From Clostridiales bacterium (lineage in GTDB: Bacteria; Bacillota; Clostridia; WRLR01), in assembly GCA_031263625.1 (NCBI GenBank), contig JAISFK010000001.1, positions 1 to 8,818 on the forward strand: 8,818 nucleotides of DNA, in the 5' to 3' direction. Positions within the stretch are counted from its first letter, which is position 1, and each line of letters begins with the position of its first letter. The position numbers were made by a program, and so were the translations under genes. Positions 1 to 5,600 of the stretch are shown here, one piece after another. The notes below the pieces were generated by a model that saw nothing but the letters and a program-made list of their open reading frames with translations, was not told the origin of the DNA and searched no databases.

Positions 1-8
1 AATTTTTT

Positions 9-41
9 ATGCTCGTGTTCGATTGGATTTACAATCGCAAT
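9..41 (+). repeat. Degenerate direct repeat, copy 1
   Basis: Positions 12-41 match 232-261 at about 23 of 30 bases. The conserved blocks are CTCGTG, CGATTG and CGCAAT at identical spacing. This copy also contains an inverted pair CGATTG (20-25) and CAATCG (32-37) around a 6-nt spacer. Function is unknown; a duplicated regulator-binding element is one reading. Confidence 0.45.
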
Positions 42-200
42 GCAATAATTTAGGCCCGTTGCCATTCGCTGCTATTCGGTTGCGGCCGGTTGCGGATAGC
101 GCCTGCGAATCCCGCAAGCTCGGCCGCTAGTCGGCCGCGAATCCTGGGCGGGCGTTCAGAGTCCGGCCTGTTTTTCCGATACAAGTATATATGCTGTGTT

Positions 201-227
201 TTGGGGGCGCGCCGCGCAGGGTATAAT
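201..227 (+). promoter_or_regulatory. Candidate upstream promoter with perfect -10 box
   Basis: TATAAT at 222-227 matches the housekeeping -10 consensus exactly. The best -35 candidate is TTGGGG at 201-206, a weak match (3 of 6) with a short 15-bp spacer, and there is no extended -10 TG. The -10 lies inside a perfect 12-bp palindrome, GTATAATTATAC (221-232), so a bound regulator could mask it. Transcription from here would put the hairpin at 251-271 in the 5' leader. Confidence 0.35.
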
Positions 228-232
228 TATAC
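221..232. promoter_or_regulatory. Perfect 12-bp palindrome over the -10 box
   Basis: GTATAATTATAC is its own reverse complement and fully covers the TATAAT box. Such symmetry over a -10 element is what an operator for a dimeric repressor would look like. AT-rich palindromes also arise by chance, so this is only suggestive. Confidence 0.35.
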
Positions 233-261
233 TCGTGAGCGATTGAAATTCCGACCGCAAT
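229..261 (+). repeat. Degenerate direct repeat, copy 2
   Basis: This is the second copy of the element at 9-41, again beginning with ATRCTCGT and containing CGATTG and CGCAAT. Its start overlaps the palindrome at 221-232 and its end runs into the palindrome at 251-271. A third, shorter relative may lie at 294-314 (ACTCG, CGATT, then GAAA and ATTC), with the four bases after ACTCG missing. Confidence 0.45.
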
Positions 262-271
262 TTGCGGTCGG
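251..271. promoter_or_regulatory. 10-bp-arm palindrome or hairpin in the leader
   Basis: CCGACCGCAA (251-260) and TTGCGGTCGG (262-271) are perfect inverted repeats around one central T. As RNA it would form a stable stem of at least 8 bp with the AATTT loop. No T-run follows, so it is not a standard intrinsic terminator. It is flanked by another inverted pair, ATACTCGT (229-236) and ACGAGTAT (281-288). It could be an operator or a structured leader. Confidence 0.55.
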
Positions 272-304
272 ACAGAGGAAACGAGTATTACTGACTCGCG
301 ATTA

Positions 305-333
305 TGGAAAATTCAAATGCTCGTCAGTATAAT
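305..333 (+). promoter_or_regulatory. Candidate proximal promoter for the operon
   Basis: TGGAAA at 305-310 (4 of 6 to TTGACA) is followed by a 17-bp spacer and a perfect TATAAT at 328-333. Transcription would start near 340, leaving a leader of about 25 nt that just includes the GAGG ribosome site of the first gene. Spacing and sequence make it the better of the two promoter candidates. It lies within an inverted pair TACTGAC (289-295) and GTCAGTA (323-329). Confidence 0.5.
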
Positions 334-364
334 TTTATGGGCGCATAGGCGGGCGAGGTGCGCG

Positions 365-2551
365 ATGGGTGGAAAGATGAGTGGATTTATGATTGGGCGC
401 GCAGGCAGGCGTGGGCGCGTTGCGCTTTTCGCGCTGGTTGCGCTGCTTGCGGGGGCTTTCTTGCCGGGCGCGGCGCCCGCTGCTTCGGCGGCGGCCGCGT
501 CGTACACGGACCAGAACTCGGAGGCGGTGAGCCTCACGGCGCTCAGCGCGACGAGCGCCCGCATAAACTGGCCGGCCTACGCCCCGATCGGCTACAGCTT
601 CCGGCTCCAGATGAAGGAGGACGACGGGTCTTTCATCACGCTGTCCGATCTGTCGAGCTCCCACACGGAGTACGTGTACTCGTCCGTGCGCGTGAGCGCC
701 GTGTACGTGTTCCGCGTGCTGCTCTACGACACGCGGACCGGCGAGTACGGCCAGTATTTCAACGAGATCGTCTACAAGCCGCCCGGCGCGCCGCTTTTGC
801 CGCAGGCGCTCGCCTTCTCGCAGCCGTCGCCCTCGCGGATCGCCATCTCGTGGGAATACCCGGACTCCGCGGGCTTCGAGACGGCCATAGAGCGGCGCCG
901 CGGCACGGAGCAGCAGTGGGTCGCCGTGGCGACGGTCAGGGCCGGCGTGAACAGCTACACGGACACGGGGCTTGAGATCAACACCCAGTACACGTACAGG
1001 CTCCGGGCGAGATACGGGCGGGCCGTGTTCTCGGAATACGTGTCCAGGGCCACGTACTCGACGATAGACGTGCCGCAGATCACGCAGTATTACTCCGTGT
1101 CGCCGTCGAGCGTATACATCGCGTGGACGCCGTCGATCGACGCCGCGCGCTACCAGCTGGAGCGCAGGCGCCGGGACGAGGCGGAATTTGTCAATATCGC
1201 GACCATTTCATACAACAGGACGGAATACACGGACGCGACCATCGTGCCGGGCGAGCGCTATGTCTACCGGGTCAAGGCCATCGGCAGCGGCGGCTCCGAG
1301 TCGATCTACTCGGACGAGGCCGAGGTCACGGCCGTGTTCATCGACATATCCTACGCCATAACGGCCACGGCGGTCGATGACTACCTCGTCGAGCTGCGCT
1401 GGGCGGATCTCGGCGACCGCGAGTCGTCATACGAGATCTGGCGCAGGGACGAGCAGTACCGCGAGTGGAAGCTGATCGCCGCGCTGGACAGGAACGCCAG
1501 CCGCTACTCGGACGACATGGTGGGGCCGGGCGAGACGTACACGTACCGGGTGCGCGCCCGCTCCGCGCAGGACGACAGCTATTCGCGCTACTCGGCCGAA
1601 ACCGTGGTCGCGACGAAGTTTTTGGCGGCGCCCGACAGGCTGCGCCAGCAAAAATTCAGCAGCACGTCCATAACGCTGTCGTGGCGCGACAACTCTGCGG
1701 GCGAGAGCGCGTTCTTCATAGAGCGCAGGGCGGGGCTGAGCGGGCAGTGGAGTCAGGTGACGATAGCCGAGGCGAACGCCGTGACGCGCGAGAACCTGCC
1801 GGTGCCGGCGAACGTCCCGTGCTTCTACCGGGTGGGCGCCTATTCGTCGGAATACCGCTCCGTCGCCTACAGCGAGGCCATCCAGGCCGACAACGGCTAC
1901 GCCGCGTCCGTGCGCGGCAGCGCCTACGCCAGCGACGCCGACGGCGGCGGGGCGGCCGCCGAGGCTGCGGCGGCAGCGGCCGCGAGCGCCGGCTCGCTGG
2001 AGCCCGTCAGCCTGTCGCCGGACGTCGTGGGCGCGCTCAGGCGGCACAGGATAGCGGAGGTCGAGGGCGGCGCCGTCGTCGGCGGCGGGGAGGAGATCAC
2101 GCGCGGCGAGGCCGTGGCCATGCTCGTGCGGGCGCTGAAGCCGGACGCCAGCGCGACCGGCTCGTTCGACGACGTGAAAAAGGGGCACCCGTTCTACGAG
2201 GAGATCATGAAGGCGAGCAAGATGGGATTCGTGCGCGCGGAAACCGGCAACAGCTTCTTCCCGGACAGGATCGCCACGCGCGCGGAGCTCGTTTCGCTCG
2301 TATGCGACAGCCTGATCGCGAACCGGACGCCGCTGCCAGAGCACGGCGCGACGGCGCTCAGGCCGTACCCGGACGCGGACGGGCTGCCCGCCGGGCTCGC
2401 CGCGCAGGCGCGGGACGTGTTCGGCGAGAACATCATGATTGGCATAGGCATGGGCGGCGGGGACAGGATTCTCGGTCTTGACCGGCAGGCGACGCGCGAG
2501 CAGGCCGCGCTCGTGGCGTACAGGTTCATAAAGTGGCTGGGCAGGATTTGA
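365..2551 (+). CDS. Secreted FN3-repeat protein with C-terminal SLH domains
   Basis: This predicted 728-aa exported protein should be displayed on the cell surface, anchored by SLH repeats to a cell-wall polymer. ATG 365 is chosen because GAGG at 355-358 sits 6 nt upstream; ATG 317 has no ribosome site and would precede transcription from the proximal promoter, while ATG 377 is also possible. A signal peptide (RRGR, then hydrophobic LFALVALLAGAFL) ends near residues 41-44. Five FN3 modules follow at about 46-138, 140-234, 236-324, 325-418 and 420-509. They are supported by the F-strand motif YxYRVRA and the C'-strand motif IERRxG. An Ala/Gly linker (about 523-545) leads to three SLH repeats: a degenerate one ending ITRGE (578), a good one from FDDV (601) to TRAE (638), and one from YPDAD (about 668) to TREQ (710). 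No enzyme domain is visible. FN3 and SLH calls are strong; the biological role is unknown. Confidence 0.9.
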   Translation: MGGKMSGFMIGRAGRRGRVALFALVALLAGAFLPGAAPAASAAAASYTDQNSEAVSLTALSATSARINWPAYAPIGYSFRLQMKEDDGSFITLSDLSSSHTEYVYSSVRVSAVYVFRVLLYDTRTGEYGQYFNEIVYKPPGAPLLPQALAFSQPSPSRIAISWEYPDSAGFETAIERRRGTEQQWVAVATVRAGVNSYTDTGLEINTQYTYRLRARYGRAVFSEYVSRATYSTIDVPQITQYYSVSPSSVYIAWTPSIDAARYQLERRRRDEAEFVNIATISYNRTEYTDATIVPGERYVYRVKAIGSGGSESIYSDEAEVTAVFIDISYAITATAVDDYLVELRWADLGDRESSYEIWRRDEQYREWKLIAALDRNASRYSDDMVGPGETYTYRVRARSAQDDSYSRYSAETVVATKFLAAPDRLRQQKFSSTSITLSWRDNSAGESAFFIERRAGLSGQWSQVTIAEANAVTRENLPVPANVPCFYRVGAYSSEYRSVAYSEAIQADNGYAASVRGSAYASDADGGGAAAEAAAAAAASAGSLEPVSLSPDVVGALRRHRIAEVEGGAVVGGGEEITRGEAVAMLVRALKPDASATGSFDDVKKGHPFYEEIMKASKMGFVRAETGNSFFPDRIATRAELVSLVCDSLIANRTPLPEHGATALRPYPDADGLPAGLAAQARDVFGENIMIGIGMGGGDRILGLDRQATREQAALVAYRFIKWLGRI
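1935..2003 (+). repeat. Ala/Gly-rich linker of gene 1
   Basis: This low-complexity segment encodes mostly Ala and Gly, with a run of seven Ala, between the last FN3 module and the first SLH repeat. It probably acts as a flexible or helical spacer separating the displayed modules from the wall anchor. It is GCG/GCC-rich and could be prone to slippage. Confidence 0.6.
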
Positions 2552-2635
2552 GTTGAGCGGCGCTGCGCGGCGCGACGGACGGCAGTGCGACAGATGGCGG
2601 CGCGATATGCAAAAATACAGACGGAAGATGGCGAT

Positions 2636-5600
2636 GTGAATCCTATGGCGAATATGATCAGCGCGATTGCGAAGAATGTGAAGACTGCGAAGCTCGCGGG
2701 CACTGCGAAACTGGCGAAACTCGCGGAGACTGCGAAGCTCGCGGGCGATGCGGAGGCCGCGGGCACTGCGAAACTGGCGAAACTCGCGGAGGCTGCGAAA
2801 ACTGCAAGGCTCGCGCGGGACGCGGGCGATGCGGAGGCCGCGAGGAAGCGGGGGGAGCGCCACAGGGCGCGGAAGATGCGGCAGGCGCTGAAGGCGCGGC
2901 GCGCGCGGATGGCAAAGAGGCTGGTCGCCCTGCTCGCGTGCGCGGCGGTCGCGCTCGCGCAGCTTGCGGCGCCCGCCGCGCCGCCCATGCTGGCGCGCGC
3001 GGCGGCGTCGCCGGGCGTGAGGCTGGCCAACTCCGTCGCGAACGGCGCCCTCAGCGTCAGCTGGGCGGGCGCCGCCGCGCTGGCCGGGCAGGTGGAGGCG
3101 GCGCGGCTGACGTGGGTGGACGTCGTGTCCGGCGCGCCGGCCGTGCGCACGTTCACGTACACGGAGCCGACCTACGACAACAACGGCGTCCAGACGGGCT
3201 ACGGCAAGCTGAACGCCGCGACCGTCGCCATGTCGGAGTTTTCGGACAGCGTGCTGTACCAGATCAAGGTCGAGTTCTTCTCGGACGGCGCCGGCGCGTC
3301 GCAGATCGCGGGCTATTTCGGCGAGACCGTGTTTTTGAAGGACATACTGATCGACGCGCGAAGCGTCAGCGACATCAGCCTGCGCGAGCCGTCGCCCGGA
3401 TCGACCGAGGCCGGCTTCAAGCCGGCGCTGCGCGTGGCGTGGCAGATGCCCAAGGTGTTCGTGAGCGCGGGCTCGCCGCCCGACCCGTACAGCCTGCCCG
3501 GCGCCTTCAAGCGCGTATTCGGCCTGACGGACGCGGACACGGGCTACGCCGCCGCGCTCCAGGCGATCCAGAAGGTCAACGCGGACATCACGCGCTTCAC
3601 GCTCGCGCTCAGCGTCCACCAGTACATCTACTACCGGGGCGGCGAGGCCGAGTGCAAGAGGGTGGAGCTGGGCTACGACCCCGCCGCGCCGCACGGCCTG
3701 AAGGCTACGGCTGTGTTCAGCGACGCCACGTACACGTCGGACGTCAAGCAGCTGACCTCGCCGTCCGACGACTGGTTCATGATCTACCTTTTGGGCAGGG
3801 ACGACGCGGGCACGGCGTACCCGGACGGCGCCGCGTGGGCGAACACGGCCGGCGTGCGCGAGCGCTTCCTGCCGTCGGGCATCCCGTCGGACCCGGCTTC
3901 GGGCGACTTTGACTACATACTGCGCCACGGCGAGATATATCCGGGCAGCATATACCTGGTCCACGCCGCGCTCATATACTGGAACAGCGCGGGCCGCGAC
4001 GAGTTCGACTCCTACAGCATCACGGGGCGGAACAACGTCATGCAGGCGACGACGCTTCTGCGCGCCGCGGTGACGAAGGTGTCGGACGAGTACGTGCGCG
4101 TGGACGTCCACCGGCTCAACATAAACCGCGAGAAGGACTATCTCGCGGGCTATTCGTATAAAGTGGAGATGCGCTCGCAGGGGCAGATCGACCTGGGCAG
4201 CCCGCTCATGCAGGTGAACGTCGCCGACTTCAACGACTCGCGCAAGACCGTCCAGGCGTACATCCGCGCGCCCAGCCCCATCGTGACCTACGTTTACAGC
4301 GCGTACTACACGGATCCGAGCGAGGGCAAGCTCCTGTCGAGCAGCGGCATACCGTTCGTCATGAGCGACGCGGGGGAGGGCGCGCCGCTGACGCCCAGGG
4401 GCGTGACCATCGACGCGCTCAGGTACGTCCCGGCCACGAAGGCGACGGACGTGACGGTCAGCTGGGACAAGCCCGACAACTGGGACGCGACGACCGCGAA
4501 CACGCTGTACATAGAGTTTGAGCTGAACACGTCGTACCTGACGGGCGACGACGTTTCCGAGACGCTGCACGGCGCGGACGGCACGTCGTTCGGCTCGTTC
4601 CGGCAGCAGTACAAGACGGTGCTCGCCGTGCACCGCTCGCAGATAGCGGACAACGTGACGGGCAACAGGCTGAGCTACACGATAAAGGGCGCCGATCTGT
4701 TCAAGGCCGCCTACGGGCAGCCGCAGGCGCCCGCGCCCTCGCCGGATCCCGGCGTCCTGTACCCGCCGGCCTACTGGCTGCTGCAGCAGAGGAAGACGGC
4801 CACGAACTATACGGAGGACAATCCCTCGGCGGCGTACCTGTACCCCGGCTATTTCCTGCCGAACACGCGCTACTTCATAACGGTCCGCACGGCCGTGTGG
4901 CGCGAGAGCCAGTCCATGCCGGGCGCGTACGAGGCGTCCTCGTCCAATGCGTCGCTGCCCGCCGCGTTCACGACGTACCCGACCAAGTACACGGTGCCGC
5001 TGCCGTTCGAGTTCAGCGTGACCGGTAACGAGATAGACCCGGCGCCGCCGCGCGCGAACAGCGTCAGCCTGCGCAACTCGCTCGTGGACTGGCGCTACGC
5101 GACGGAAACCCACGACCCGGCGATCCCGGTCTACTACGAGCTGTACGCGAGCGCCGACCCGCTGGACAAAAAGCCGCAGCTTGTCGGCGTCATGGCGGAC
5201 GCCCCGCGAAACTCGTGGGAGGATCCCGATTGGGCGGCGGGCATGACGCTGCCGCCGGGCGACGCCGCGCAGATTGCGGCGGCGCTCGTCAAGGCGGGCA
5301 GGCCGGCGGCGGGGGGCGGCGCGGGGGCCGCGGCGGGCATCGCGTGGGACGGCGTGAAAAGCTACGCGGGCAAGCCGCTGCAGCCCAACAAGCAGTACTA
5401 CTTCTGGGTGCGCACGTATATCGTCGAGAACGGCGCGATCAACGGGGACAGGGCGTTTTCGGCCATGCTCTCCGTGACGACGCGGCCGTACCCGCAGGGG
5501 TACGACGATCTGAACAAGCGGCTGCTCGCCCCGACGGATCTCGCGATAGCGCTGGACGGCGACGGGAACCTGCTCGTGACGGGGGAGTCGGCCGTGTTCG

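Larger units (their letters stand above)
1..364. other. Gene-free leader region upstream of the SLH operon
   Basis: No convincing gene lies here. The region is clearly AT-richer than the genes that follow, and all three frames are broken or have poor codon use. It holds two TATAAT boxes (222-227 and 328-333), a 12-bp palindrome (221-232), a 10-bp-arm palindrome (251-271) and repeated copies of ATRCTCGT. Near 71-144 there are short GC-rich repeats: a tandem 10-mer CGGTTGCGGM at 77-86 and 87-96, TCGGCCGC at 120-127 and 131-138 (11 bp apart), and GCGAATCC at 105-112 and 137-144. The first 48 bases could include the last codons of an upstream gene (one frame ends in TAA at 46-48), but nothing recognisable supports that. 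Confidence 0.7.

Noticed and set aside
251..271. Intrinsic terminator
   Set aside because: The stem is strong but no T-tract follows, and it lies upstream of the operon's first gene, between two candidate promoters.
90..332. An 80-codon plus-strand frame in the leader
   Set aside because: It starts at TTG without a ribosome site, its codon use is unlike the operon, and it overlaps the promoters and palindromes.
317..364. N-terminal extension of gene 1 from ATG 317
   Set aside because: There is no ribosome site, the start lies upstream of the likely transcription start near 340, and the added residues do not improve the signal peptide. ATG 365 has GAGG at good spacing.
2552..2635. Possible terminator between genes 1 and 2
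   Set aside because: The gap is GC-rich with short self-complementary stretches but has no clear stem followed by a T-run, so read-through is more likely.
2921..2944. Lipoprotein signal (LLAC) in the gene 2 leader, with a similar Cys pair in gene 3
   Set aside because: The Cys comes only a few residues into the hydrophobic core, which continues well past it to a good AAA or AYA signal-peptidase I site. A true lipobox would sit at the end of the core.
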